In this document: piece after piece, positions 27,110 through 39,147 of the stretch
Numbering within the stretch: the stretch's first letter is position 1
Layout: each line of letters opens with the position of its first letter
Origin: Colletes latitarsis
Lineage: Eukaryota; Arthropoda; Insecta; Hymenoptera; Colletidae
NCBI RefSeq assembly: GCF_051014445.1
Contig: NC_135143.1
Span: forward strand, 9,362,001 to 9,426,000
Direction of reading: 5' to 3'
Length of the DNA stretch: 64,000 bases
Notes under the pieces: model-generated
What the model was told of the DNA's origin: nothing
Database searches by the model: none
What the model saw: only the letters and a program-made list of their open reading frames with translations
Made by a program: the position numbers and the translations under genes

Positions 27110-27295
27110 GCCCCGATGTGCCGGAGACGCGGACCGAGTTTCATGGATCAGATATACGGTAACGAGGGAATTATATTACTCTCAGCCGATGAACCTTTGA
27201 TGATTCTGTTTGAAGTCGGTTTCGAGGAAACAGCAGCAACGGCGGAGGCAGGGGCAAGAGTGGAAGCAGAAGCCGAAGCAGAAGCAGAAGCGTAG
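27110..27295 (+). other. Open frame ending in GAAGCA-repeat tail, possible exon
   Basis: The plus-strand frame through this interval reads a non-repetitive stretch (containing FMDQIYGNEGIILLSADE) and then runs into an Ala/Glu tail encoded by a (GAAGCA)n tract before a TAG at about 27293. No convincing splice acceptor or start context was found and the protein is unrecognised. Confidence 0.15.
27262..27292 (+). repeat. (GAAGCA)n repeat
   Basis: Five imperfect hexamer copies encoding alternating Glu/Ala in one frame. Confidence 0.8.
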
Positions 27296-28005
27296 CTAGC
27301 ACGAGCTCCGCGTTAGGAGTACTGTCACCCTCGACTTGGCCAGGAGAGAAAAGGGTGAGCTCTCACAGAGAGATTACACGAACCTCTCGAGTACCGGGCT
27401 CCAGCTACGTTAACCGCAAGCCGGACAGCCATTATTAGCAGGTACCTTGTGCGCGGACCTCCAGTAAGCCGTACATCGCTGAATAATTAGAATGCTGCAC
27501 GACTACTGCCAACCACCGCGTCTAAACACGCACGAAACGCGCTACCTCTCTCCTTCCTTCTCGTCTTCCACGCGAGATATCCTACTCGTAATTTCAAAGG
27601 TTGTATACCGTACCTCGACTAATGCTACAAGAAACACCTTCTTCCTTTCTGGTTGCTTTCATTCCTCCCTTTTTTTCATCGGTTCGGTACTTGCTGCTTA
27701 TCTTTACGCTTTCCTTTAAGTCGTACGCACCCGATGAGAAACTATTTTTCAAGAATCAAGTCATCTCTATTTGGTTCGATGTCTTTTCTATGCATCGAGG
27801 ACGAGGGTAAGAAATGGCAGAATTAGATAGATTGGTGTCTTTCGCTTTTCCCTATAATAACAGTTAACAATTACTAGAATAGTACACCCCCCTCGATAAC
27901 GTTCGCATCGCGAGCCCGCGGGATCTCTGTACTTAGACTTAGAGGGTAATTTTTTTTATTAAGAACTGCGATGAAGCAGAATGTCCTAACAAGAATGATC
28001 ATTTT

Positions 28006-28037
28006 GTAAGGATTTTCGATCGCGATTTCAGCGATTC
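28006..28037 (+). repeat. Dispersed repeat family 3, copy a
   Basis: A 32-bp stretch, GTAAGGATTTTC then GATCGCGATTTCAGCGATTC, is identical to the reverse complement of 50069-50100. Weaker similarity continues 3' (GGACGACTGTG), so the element is longer than the core. Confidence 0.75.
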
Positions 28038-29669
28038 GGACGACTGTGCGACGATATGCGTGGTTGTAACGATCCCAAGAGAGAAGAGTTCCCTTTGATC
28101 CTTTGACGCAAAGAGAACAAAATGGTTTCTTTTGTCGGTTGCTTGCTCGTTTCTCCCGATGACCGCTTCCCCTACGGGAAAAATTCCATTAGACTGCCAA
28201 TAACTAACGAGTGCCGAGTACGGGCGCACGAAGTTTGACGATTAATTATCGCTAAGCGACGCGTGTTTGATGTCGAAGGAAACGTTAGTATAGCCCGATT
28301 GATCGGTTAATTTAAAGGGACGGTAAGACGGTGGGCAAGGGACGGAAAGGGGTATAGGGAAAATAGGGGAGTGAAAAGCGGGTTGAGGGACGTTGCGCGG
28401 ACTGGGTACGAAGGGGAACGACAGCCCGCGGGGGCCTCTGTTCGAAGGTAAAGCGAGAGTGGTTGTGAGCGGAGCGGGGAAGCTGACGAGGAAGAGCACG
28501 GTACGAGTCAGAGCCAAAGCACAGAGTGGCTCTGTTTCGTGCCGTTCCCTTCTGCTCCTTTCGTTCGCCTCGACGGACTACGACAGCTCTTTCATCCGCG
28601 GATGATTACCTACTACTCTTCGTTGGTCTAAACAGACTCACCCTACTTTCCACTTTCGATTCCGCTTTGAAATTACTTACGCAAATGGAAAACAATTCTT
28701 GTCTTCTTACAAAGTGACGAACCAATTTTCGAACGTTCCTCGATTCGTTTTCGCTCGTCTATTTTCTTTCCCGGTGTCTTCCATACCGGACGAATTGTAT
28801 CCGCGCGCCTTCGAGCTCGGTTAAAAACTCGCAGCAAGAACTGCGAGCAAGAGCCGGAAAAACGAGAGAGAAAGAGAGATGAGACGGTCGGGGGTCGTAG
28901 CCGGCGAAGAGAGCTTTCGCTTGGCACCTTTCGTCGTATGTCTGCTTCCGGTCGTTCTTAGCGTTTACGTCACGACGTTTCACGACCTAGTCACAATTAT
29001 GCACCGGCGGAAATAACATTTACTTAGCAGAGTCGCACCCGAGTATCGTGGACGTGACACATATCACTTGGTCGCGTGACTTCCCTCGTTCTCCGCTGCA
29101 TCGTCTCGCGACGGCAGCTTAAACTTGTCTCGAACTTTCCGCCGTGTTGCAGAAGGCTACAACGTGTTGCGCGATACATCGGGGCTTTTCCAAAGGAACG
29201 CTCGGGAAAACGATCGTTTGATGGATTTTCTTCTCGTTCGAGCGTGCCCCGTTTTGTTCGTTTTCGAAGATAGGTTTCGCGGTGGAAAGTCTTCGTGTCG
29301 AAAGATGCTCGACTCTTCTATAAATTAAATTAAATATCTCAAACGTAAACTATGTGTTGCCGGCAGTATTTTAAACTCATCCTTGCAATGTCTTATCAGA
29401 AACGTTCCGCAGCGATTGGAGAGGGAACGGGTAACGTTTTCTTTTTAATTTACGATTGTCTGAGAGTAGTGTTCTCCGAACGGCGTGTTCTGGTCGTCTT
29501 ACATAAAAATCGGGAAACCGTACGCGGCCGACGCCAACCACAAATCATCGTCTGTCGCCCCGTGGAACGGCGACCGTCTCCTCCGGCGGGACGTGTGCCG
29601 AGCAGCACACGGAACGACGAATCTACATCATCCTGTCGAGGCAATGGACCAAAAGATGCCGGTACTCAC

Positions 29670-29694
29670 CTTCTAGGTCCTCGAACTTGCACAT
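29670..29694 (-). other. Candidate first-exon end with strong splice donor
   Basis: On the minus strand AAG|GTGAGTACC gives a strong donor with exon end at 29670. The frame just upstream reads NPIDGKWYPMCKFEDLEG, which has protein-like composition, but a TAA lies two codons before it and no AG acceptor falls in between. If real, it would therefore be an initiating exon starting at the ATG 29694-29692 (MCKFEDLEG). No promoter elements are evident. Low confidence. Confidence 0.18.
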
Positions 29695-30693
29695 GGGATA
29701 CCATTTTCCGTCGATCGGGTTATATTAGAGTCTACCGTGGTACTTATGGGGTATAAACCAACGTTCAAGCTCACCTAGACAAGCTTTGAACGATGGATCA
29801 AGAATAAATTATCTTGCAAAACAGTCAATGATTTATTTTAATGTAATAACAGCGTGAACCTTAATTGGAATAGTGAATAAATCTCAACCCTCACTCACAA
29901 CCCTCTAGTAGTTTTTAAGTGTTATTTACAGGGGTTAAGAGGTTGGAATGGATTTTCCTAGCCTTAGACAGGTTGGAAACCCCTATTTAATTGTTCTCCA
30001 ATTCGACTTTCATGTAGCGTACCAAGCAACGATCAGTGATAGAATTTTTAACGTTAGAAGGAGAAAGAAAGGCCTTGCGTCGGATTGGCTCGGCGAGACA
30101 CGAACACGCTAGATTGAAAGAAGATGGCAAAGACGGCAAAGAAGACGGCGTGGAACGTTGTTGGATCGGGGGCTTACGAAAGATGCACCATTTGAAATTC
30201 CAAAACTTTTCTGATAACGTTCCACCCAGCTAGCTATAAGTAGGTACGCGGCGAACGAACGAGACGCGCCTTGTCGGCGATCGCTGGTCTCCGTCGACCT
30301 TCATTCTCTATTTCTCCTTTTCGCGTCCGTCGGAAGTCGCGACGAACAGCGAACGGAACGAAATCACTGTCGAAATCGACCGATCGGCCGTGTGGAACTA
30401 CGCGCCTGAAATATTCATTGCGCGCTCGTAAAGTTTTTCTAACGGGGCAGATATTTCTCCTTTTTGCGGGAAACTTTTTTCGATCGGCTTGACGGTTGAT
30501 CGTATTTCGCGAAGATACGTACACCATATATGGAGTTTCTTCGATCGTCTTTGAAATCTGTACAACGTGCCGCGAAGGAACGACGTTATTCTCTGCGTAC
30601 CTATTTTAAATTATCGAAAAAAACAACCAAAAAAAGGGATAGCGAGTGAGAGCAAATGGAAATGTTCAATTTACGAATCATTGCTGTAACTTT

Positions 30694-30795
30694 AAAATGG
30701 GGTCAAATGGGACGCACGTTTGTTGTTTGTTTATTGTTTTCTTGTTCAGAATACATCTCTGAAACGGATCCCACATACTATGAAACACTCTGTAT
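30694..30795 (+). repeat. Dispersed repeat family 4, copy a
   Basis: Aligns to the reverse complement of 54925-55027: AAAATGGGGTCAAA, a T-rich middle, CATCTCTGAA, then CCCAC and a terminal ACTCTGTATAC. Both copies also show similar conceptual peptides, reflecting the DNA similarity only. Confidence 0.7.
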
Positions 30796-33331
30796 ACAAA
30801 TTGTTGAAATTTTACCTAATTTTGGACGCTACAAGGTAGTATCCCGAGTTAAGTATGGGACTCGCAGTGTGTGGATCAGCTTAAACGGTAGAGATCCAGA
30901 AGAAAGTCACAACGGGAAGTACCGCGGAGCACAAGGGCGGAAGAAGAAAGGGATGATAGGGTCGGAAAGACAGTAGGGTGTAGTCGCGCAGGAATGGGAA
31001 ACGCGAGATTCGTGAATCCCACGGACGGCAGAAGTTTCCTACTCAAATTAACCGGCCCGGGAGACGCTACGTAAACCGAGATTATTATAATCTCTACGAG
31101 GCTCGACTGCGGTAACATTAAACGAAGAGACGTGCCCTTTGTTTCGTAGTCTATAGCTCGTTGCTACGTACGTGGACTCGAAAGAGTGCGAGGAAACAGT
31201 CGTATGCATGGAGAAAAAGAGAAAGAATCGAGAACGCGAGTTTGTTGGCCACTCTCCGATAAGTTCTCCCAAAACGAATCCTAGACACGGATTAAGTCCA
31301 AGGTTTGCGATAATAGCGTACGGAAAGAATACCCGTTGCCAAGATTTTACTCGACTTTCGTTGCGTGCAGCAACGAACAATTTCTGGTAAAATGCTGGAG
31401 ACGATGACGAAGACCATTCGCGCACTGTACCGTTTTCGTCGATTATTTTGGCGGTATCCAAGCGTAGAGTAACGGATAATGGGTGGCGTGTCATTGGTCG
31501 CCGCGATAATAACCATCGGCTGTGGAGGTTCAAAGGCCATCAGCAAATTTACCGAAACGGATTAGCGATTGCATTCAAAATCACATCGCTTACTATTGCA
31601 TGATTCTATCGGAGGATATTTCTGCGTGCGAAATAATCGTACCTTTCTTTGGCACATTCTCAAGATATTTTTTATAGGGGAAGATTGCTTAAATTGGGCA
31701 GCATTAAGAAATAGTTGAAAAGAGTACACAGTTGAAATTCAAGAAAATGTCGAAAACAGTCCAACTTAAGCATTTTTATACTACATATTTCTCGTAATAA
31801 ATAAACAGCAAAATTTATCAGCCCCAGTACGACGTCCGTGACATTTGTCAAGGTCGATAGGAGCAAGTCCGAAACCGAACTGGAAAATTCTAAATCGTCG
31901 ACAAGCACACTGTGCTGGTTTTCATAAAATGTAACCGCTCGCGAGCACCTCCGCGTTCATCCCCGTCTCGCTTAATCCCACAGTATTTATTCGCATAATA
32001 ATAATAGTAACGCCGTCGGAACGTTTTCAAGAATTATTGCTGTCCTTGCAACCCACGATAAACGAGTCCGGAGGATTAGCTAAACAGTGGCTCAAAAATG
32101 TTATTATATAGCGGCATGAATATTCATCAACCGGCGAGCACGCAGAGTTGCTTTTAAAACGTTTCACCTCTGCTTCTTCGTTTATTCCGCGACCGAGCCT
32201 GTTTGACGCCAACACTGAACGCTGGTTTGTTCCGTTACTTTGCGAAAGAATCACGACTCGTCTAGGCAGTAACGTCGCAGGAACGAAATGCCAGAGATCG
32301 ATTTTACGCTGACCAAATCCTCGCCCACGCGAAAATCTCCAAGCGCTTCTCTTCGTGTAAAACAGCGTCGCCATAATTGGTAGACCGAATCTAGAGCCAA
32401 CGAGAAGGATGGCCAATAACGAAGAGCACGTAGAAGGCGTACCCAATGTCCTTACAATTAGATCCGTCGTCGTCGGTCGATACCTAATCCTACGATCGCG
32501 TAATCGAGCATTCGTTTACTGCCAGTTGGGGCCAAAGGTGATGGAACAGTAAGTGTTATCATAAGGTATAACTCAAAAAAGTTATACATTGCAGGGACAA
32601 AACTACGTCGTTTTATACTCTGAAAATTGTTTCTCTGTTTATACTTATTCTTTGTGTGTTGCATTATTATCGCTGTATCTTGCAAGTATCACAATTTTAC
32701 GATTGTACAAATTATATTTTATTTTTTTGGAAATCCCGACTTTCTTTCCCCAACCAAACTCCTCTAACGATTAATATTTTTACCGAAACGATTGATATGC
32801 ATGTTAACGCGATCACCAAATTTAATTTACTTCGTATCCGATGTATTAATCGCCGTCAGCGCTTAGGCCACGAATCGATTGGGATGGACGAATAACGAGC
32901 GGTAGTAATTTCGCTGTAGATAGGTTAATTAATGTGTACTCTGGCATCACGTTCGATTCTCCTCTCTCCGCAATCGCGACCACTATTTACCGCCTTTTGA
33001 ACGGATCGCCGTCATCGTCCACTTTCCTTCCTGTGATATGGATAAATTGTAACGAACGTGATCGGTCGTAGCTGCGAAAACGCGATCGAAAAAAGGATAG
33101 ATGAATTTGTTGGATCGTGCGGTCGGTGGTATCAAGTCGGGTCGGTTCGTCGTTGTTGGCGAAGCATGGCCGTCGTTCGCAGCGATGGACACCGAGACAC
33201 GCGTCAAAGCGTCGTGGTTGTCGCAGAGAACGCAACGGATAGACGCGATAGATGAGGCAGAAGCGGCAAAGACGGTCCAAGCAATTCGATAACGCGATAA
33301 GGCGAGGTTAAACCCATGTTTGGCGGGCAGG

Positions 33332-33767
33332 TTATAGGTTAAACGGTGAGCTAGGGGGTGCAACAGGTCGCGTGAACTTGGGTGAATTTTCTGTTCCAGA
33401 GCGCGCAGTCTGGCCCTCCTGCATTCCCCTCCCCCCCTCGTTCTCTCTGACCCCTTCGCTGCTCCCTCCCGTTATAGCCTCCGTCACCGTCACCGTCACC
33501 GTCACCGCCGTTGTTCCATTCCCTTGCTCGCTCCTACTCACCCTCTCCCCCCTCTTTCTCTCTCTCTCTCTTTGCCCCCCTCCACTTTTGCTCTCACTCT
33601 CCCTCTCGGTGCTATGCCGTCATTAGTCAATGTCGACGCTTGTAGCACGTGGAGTCCCGCAGAATGCACCATCTGCTTGATATCCTCCTGTATCTCTGCT
33701 ACAAATCCGAGCCACGGATTTCCTGTCGCGGAGTCACGGTCGTTCGCATCCACGTGCGTCTCCTTCG
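33332..33767 (-). CDS. Candidate terminal exon pair (unknown protein, TLTNDG...TRPVAPP)
   Basis: Reading the minus strand, an open frame from about 33767 passes through a non-repetitive peptide containing NPWLGFVAEIQEDIKQMVH and then TLTNDG (33620-33634). A second block, in another frame, reads TRPVAPP (33354-33370) and stops at TAA 33334-33332. Between them lies about 250 bp of GA-rich and (GGTGAC)n sequence. A weak donor (GTGAGA, 33597) and an AG at 33378-33377 would remove 221 nt and restore the frame. A stronger GTGAGT donor at 33541 does not keep the frame with the two acceptors tested. An AG at 33769-33768 could be the upstream acceptor, though its pyrimidine tract is poor. The same two peptide blocks recur at 4910-5017. 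I do not recognise the family. The entry could be two exons, a frameshifted relic, or a conserved non-coding pair. Confidence 0.35.
33481..33510 (+). repeat. (GTCACC)n repeat
   Basis: Four hexamer copies plus a partial, lying within the intron-like insert of the minus-strand candidate exon pair. Confidence 0.85.
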
Positions 33768-36700
33768 CTGTTTTATACTTTAAATTTTACACAGGGGCTG
33801 TTTTCTATTCCCTGAAAAAGGTTCCGACGATCGAAATTTTTTATACCCGCTGAATCGAAGACGCGGGGCATTCGCCGTTCGAATTCCGGGCGTCGTGTTC
33901 GCGCGGGAAAACGATGTAAGCGTGTCGAACGTTAAAAATTTAAAGGATAGAAAGGGTTAAAGGGTAGGCACGGAATTTAACCAGCCCTTGCTTGCTCGCT
34001 CGAAGAACAAAGCTTGATTTATTGTAATGAGTTTGCCGGAGTTAAAAGGCCTGTCGCCCCTCTCTGCGCGACGTACCCTGGCCGCTTAGCTCGATATTCA
34101 GACTGGTGCGGTTTGATGGGGATCCTCGGATCAACCCCCGTCATAAACCTTTCTTAGCACCGGCCTCCCTCGCAGCACCCTCTGAAATATGCATGAACCT
34201 TTCGCATACTGATTGCGTTATTTGTATCGCCTACGAGAAGACAAGGCGATACAGCGTTCGATGTCTGCGTAGGTCGCGTTTCGATCTGTCCTCCTCCGTC
34301 CAACTATTTTTTTCCACGATTTTCGCTTCGTATTTCGTGCGACGATCGGCGGTTTCGCGGGCGTGAAAAAGTGCCGAAAAGCAAAGAGCAATATCGCGTG
34401 CCGTTTCGCCGTGTGCTCGTACCGTTGGAATTCGTTTTCGGGCTGGATTTCCTACCGAAAACGTTCGATTCATTGAGAACTGACGGGGGAGCCATAATTC
34501 CCGTCTCGGTTTGACATTAATGCCTCCCCTACTTCGTGCTCGGCAGATAGGCGAGGGGGTTAAGCTCGCTGCGACATATTTATGGAGAGGACGAGATGTT
34601 ATCGGGCACGAGGACCCTGGGTTTGTCCGATCGCGCTGCGAAATCCGCCCTTCCTACAATCTACTTCGCAATTATCGGGCACGACGTTAATATTTGACCC
34701 ACGGCCATCGCCTCCGTTCCGCTCGCCGTTCTCGAAGAAACGACACGATTTCGATTTCTCCCGCGAGCGCCGCGCAACCGAAACGTTTCGCTTTCGGTAC
34801 GCCCTCGCGCTTTATCGCCCGATTTAACCCTTCAGACACGACGCCACTCTAAATCCCAATACGGTACAGAATTGGGTAAATTTCAGTCACGAATAACGAA
34901 TACAAATTTTCGATCCACTCGTTTACCAGCTTTGCAGATAACTAATTCTATTTAACGAATGAATTTACGAATGAATCGAAAATTTGTATTCTTTAATCAC
35001 AAATTTTAAATGAAACTAACTTGCGTTGACGTTTCGATCGTAAATTAGAATCTGTTTCGTTGACGAACAATACACTGTAAACGGTCGTAATATGCTACAA
35101 ACGATTCGAGGGATGTATGTAATTCTAGCAAATTAACGTGGTTTCTTAAATATGAAGGCGATAATGTACGATTTCGAAAACTACGCTAAAAATATGTGCC
35201 CGTCTTTGTTTGCGAATTTCTGCGTTTCCTCTCGCCTCTGGCAAGCATTTTCTTCGAGTTTGCACGGAACGGATAAAGTTGTCCCGAAAGAACGATCGAA
35301 GATATTGTCTCGTAAGGGATGCGCGTCGTAACGCGTGATCTAATATACGCGTTAGAGACGAGAACGTGGAGAGGGAAAGGAAGATGAAGGTAACGGAGAC
35401 TAGAAAGAGGCGTAAGGGATGAAGAGGGAAGATATCGACAGGGACAGAGGGTCGTGGTCGTTGGAAGACGGAGACGACGATGGTAGCAGCGGTGACGACG
35501 AGAGGTGGGAGCAGGAGCGGGTCGAGGTGCGTGTAAATTAAAGGCGTCATAGATTTTCGCGGTAGCCCGCAGGATCAGGGCCTTAGATTTGCGTCCGGCA
35601 GATTACCCCGGAGGTGAAATGGGACAATGGGCGTTAGTCTGGGCCGACGGCGTATAAATAAGGATCCCCAGGAAGCTTCTGGGGGTAAGGGGACAGCAGG
35701 CAGAGGAGATCCTCGGTTGGTAGCGACGTGGTAGCCGAGTAGAAAGCCCGGCTAGTGCTGAGACCGGTCGGCCGTCCATCTTGGCCGTCGCCGTGGCGGT
35801 CCTTATCTGCACTCACAGCTCCGCTGCTAGACGTCCGGTGATCTAGGGCACTTCTCCTTCCTCTCTCTGTGTCTCTCCTAGCGCTTTAGAAGAGAGAAGT
35901 TACTCTCTATCGCCTTTTTGCATTCAGTCGCGTTCGATTCTTCGTACTTTTTTTCCACCCCTTAATTACGAAAGTAGTAAGTGGACAAATACATGTACTG
36001 CAAGGAGCTACGAACAATGCCCACGAGTGACGTTAACTCTGCCTTTTTCTAATAGTAATGGGATTAAAGTTCGATTATTCTACTCCACTTACGCGTCTGT
36101 CTCTATCGTTTTCACGGTACATTTTCGAGGCAAAACAAAGCTAGAGTGTCTCTGACCAGTCAATATTATTGAATCCTACTTTAGACACTTGTCTGTGTCT
36201 TTATTTATTGGAATAATTAAAGTAAAAACATATGTAATATTATTATATTGACCGTGTGGTTTTGGTTCTCTCCAAGAATACCACCCTCGTATATCCCGAA
36301 ACCTTATACATGGCAATAAGTTCTCTAATAATTTAAACGAAAGAGCGTTTCTTTGGCGTTTCCCAACAAATAAAAAGCAAGGAATGAAAAGCAGCGGCAC
36401 GTGTGGAATCGATCGTCATTAGAAAAACTAGAGATTTGTTTAATGTCGTTCGTATGGATCGCCAGAAGCCGGAACGTGAGCGCATCTGCGTTCGGATTAG
36501 CATCGAGCGTAATGGTTGATATTTATGAGTTTGGAGAACACGCCGCGTGCAGCGGAATTCTCTATCTATCTATGTATCCATCTCTTCTTCTCGCTCCCCG
36601 GCAATACTCGAGAAGGCAAATTTATTCCGGATGTGAGATGATCGCAATTCGTACATCGTATCGACGAAAACTACGCTCGTGGCATCTTCGACGACAACAG

Positions 36701-39010
36701 GATCGTTCAAATGCCGCGAATAAGTTCGCGTCAAGGACGGAGAGGAATGATAGTCTCCTTACCGACCTCTCGAACGTTTGATCGTCGGTGTTTTAAAGGC
36801 GCATAAAACTGCCCTCGACCCTTCACCCGTATGCAATGAGCCATGACCGATCCATTATTCATAGGATGCGTCTTGTAAGTGTTTTCGCTCCGAATCCAAG
36901 CTCGTAAGTTGCACCGTACGCTCGCGCGTTTCGATGATTTGATCGAAACGTAAACGCGGTCGAAGACAGAGGCGGAAGAACGACGGTGTAAAGGCGTGTG
37001 GATCGAGGAAACGTTTCTGGACGGAATGATAAAATACGAGCGACAACGTTCGTTGTGTAACGTTGGTTTTCGGGGTACAGCGAGGCGACGAATTTCCTTT
37101 CGAGCGAGACCGTAACGGAGTCCCGTCACACAGTTGTCTGTGCATATCGGATGACCATGCTCTCCGGGATCTCGGTCGGTTCTCGTGAAATCTTAATCGC
37201 GGTGGCACGTACTTATCGCGCGTCGCCGACACGTAGAGTCGCCCTATACTCTTTGCCGCGTGTAAGGTTGCTCGGAAGACTCCCGGTCGAGGTGGCTCGG
37301 GGCATTAAATATTGGAACCATCCGCTCGGAATTATAGAGGAGAAGGCTCGCGCGTGGACGTTGGAAAGTCGAGACGCGAGCTGGTACACAGAATGAAGTT
37401 AAATAGATGGAAACCTGAGGCGTTGCTGGCGGATGGTTCGGAAAACGGAAGGGAGGTGGAAAGGTGAGGTTCTTAGGGAAAACGACAGGACGTATCTCGG
37501 AGGTTACGAGTCGGACGGCGAAGAAGGTTGCGAGAGGAGCTGGGCTGGCGTTCGGGTAGATGGGCGAAACGGCTTAAGTATATACGGACCCTTAACGTAC
37601 GAATGCACCAGACAATTGAACTCCACCCGTTTATTGCTCCTAATTAAACGACCGAGATATTTCTGCTACGTTTCATTAGCGTACAACCGAATCCGAGGCA
37701 GTACGGTTCAGGTAATACATTGCCGGGGCTCTTGCTTCGCGAAGGAGCAAGAAAATTTGATATTCGACTCGTATCCGTTTCTGGATATCAAGTATTACAT
37801 GCCCGTCAATGTATTTCGAGAAAAATCATTCGAGGATATACAATAATGATTCTTAAAATGAATCTCAAAGTGTAACGTTATATTCCTGTCGGTGAAAAGA
37901 ACTAATAAAAAAAGTTAAAGAACACTTGTAAACATGCTAGTGTACACGACGATATCCTAATATCGGTGGCACAGTTAAGAAGAGGATAATTCAACATGAA
38001 AGAAAACAGAAAATAAAGAATAAAATTTGTTTATTCCAAGCTTCGTTTTCGTGGAAATCGACTTTGAAAGTTCATTGTGTATACGTGCAGTAAGGTACAA
38101 CTCGAACTTCAACGAAAGTAGAAATAGTCAGTAATATACAGACACACCAGATCAACTCTTATTCGACCAGACGCGTATCCGACAAATTTCAAAATTCAAT
38201 TGTATTAAAAACAAAGCCTTAAACGAAAAATTTAATTCTTTACTTTCGGTTTGTTTTTCACGTAGGATCGCCCCCTTTTTGGTTATACCATCGATACTGG
38301 AATACATAGTTTGTGATTTAATGTATTTCTGCATTGATTTTAATAATTCTTGGCGCACTGAAATCGTATAGTCCTTGCATTCTATGATTTCACACGTATT
38401 TCAAAATATTCTACCCTTTCATGCTTCTTTTCCCATAAAAACTATTATGAATAAAATGTATTAAAATTTTAAAGTCTAAAGGTGTTGAATGCTTAAGAAA
38501 ATAAAATGAAATAAATAATTTTTATTATTGAAATTATGGTAAAATATGCTCAATGTTATGAAAGTATGCAAAGAAAACATGTAAGAGATTTCTAAAAAAT
38601 AAAACTAGTTACTACCAACCTAAAATTCAGGTGGCTGTTCCTCATTTTTCAGTTACTAGTATATGAATAATTTACACTCATATCTGATAAATTAAACTGC
38701 ATTTTTTGTTGGGCAACGCTCGTTTTCTCCCATTTTTAGCCTTTAACCCGACAGTACTTTTCATTTAGCAACAAATGACAACTATAATTCATTCTACCCA
38801 AAAATGGATATTCCTTGTTTTCAGCCAATAGTCTTTACATATAATATGGAAATTTGTCTTTGTCCTTTGTAGAAAAATGTACAGTAGAAATCACCACTAT
38901 AATAATTTATTCAATTTAATTTGTAGCTTCGGGTTTAATTCGAAAAGATTGATCTTGCAGAAGATCAAGAGGATGAACTATTTTCTGAACCACTGTTCAA
39001 AAACAGACTA
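33768..39010. other. Unannotated: no gene seen
   Basis: GTATAAATAAGG at 35651-35662 is TATA-box-like with no clear initiator. 34850-35160 and 37800-39010 are AT-rich. The frames at 36401-36781 and 37433-37846 are unrecognised. Confidence 0.4.
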
Positions 39011-39130
39011 TACAGGGTGTTCGGCCACACCAGGCAAAAATTTTAATGGGAGATTCTAGAGGTCAAAATAAGACGAAAATCAAGAATACTAATTTGTTGA
39101 TGAAGGCTTCGTTAAACAGTTATTAACGTT
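39011..39130 (+). repeat. Left terminal inverted repeat of the 2-kb element
   Basis: About 120 bp matching the right end in reverse complement with scattered substitutions (by eye a little under 90% identity). Shared blocks include the CAGGGTGTTCGGCCAC terminus, an AAAATTTTAAT stretch, a GATTCTAGAGG block and a segment around AAGACGAAAATCAAGAATAC. Confidence 0.88.
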
Positions 39131-39147
39131 TAAAGTTCCGACCGTAC

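Larger units (their letters stand above)
21587..28005. other. Unannotated apart from repeats and the 25880 block
   Basis: 22000-22700 is AT-rich. A good donor (CAAG|GTAAGATT) at about 23201 follows a 120-codon open region with no recognised domain. 24540-25300 is purine-rich. 25320-25460 contains GCGGCGCGG-type CpG runs. Confidence 0.4.
28038..33331. other. Unannotated apart from family 4 repeat and the 29670 donor
   Basis: 28240-28520 is GA-rich. 29760-30060 is AT-rich with AGGTTGGAA repeated at about 29939 and 29970. A 161-codon minus frame (31048-31533) is unrecognised. 31540-31900 is AT-rich. Confidence 0.4.
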
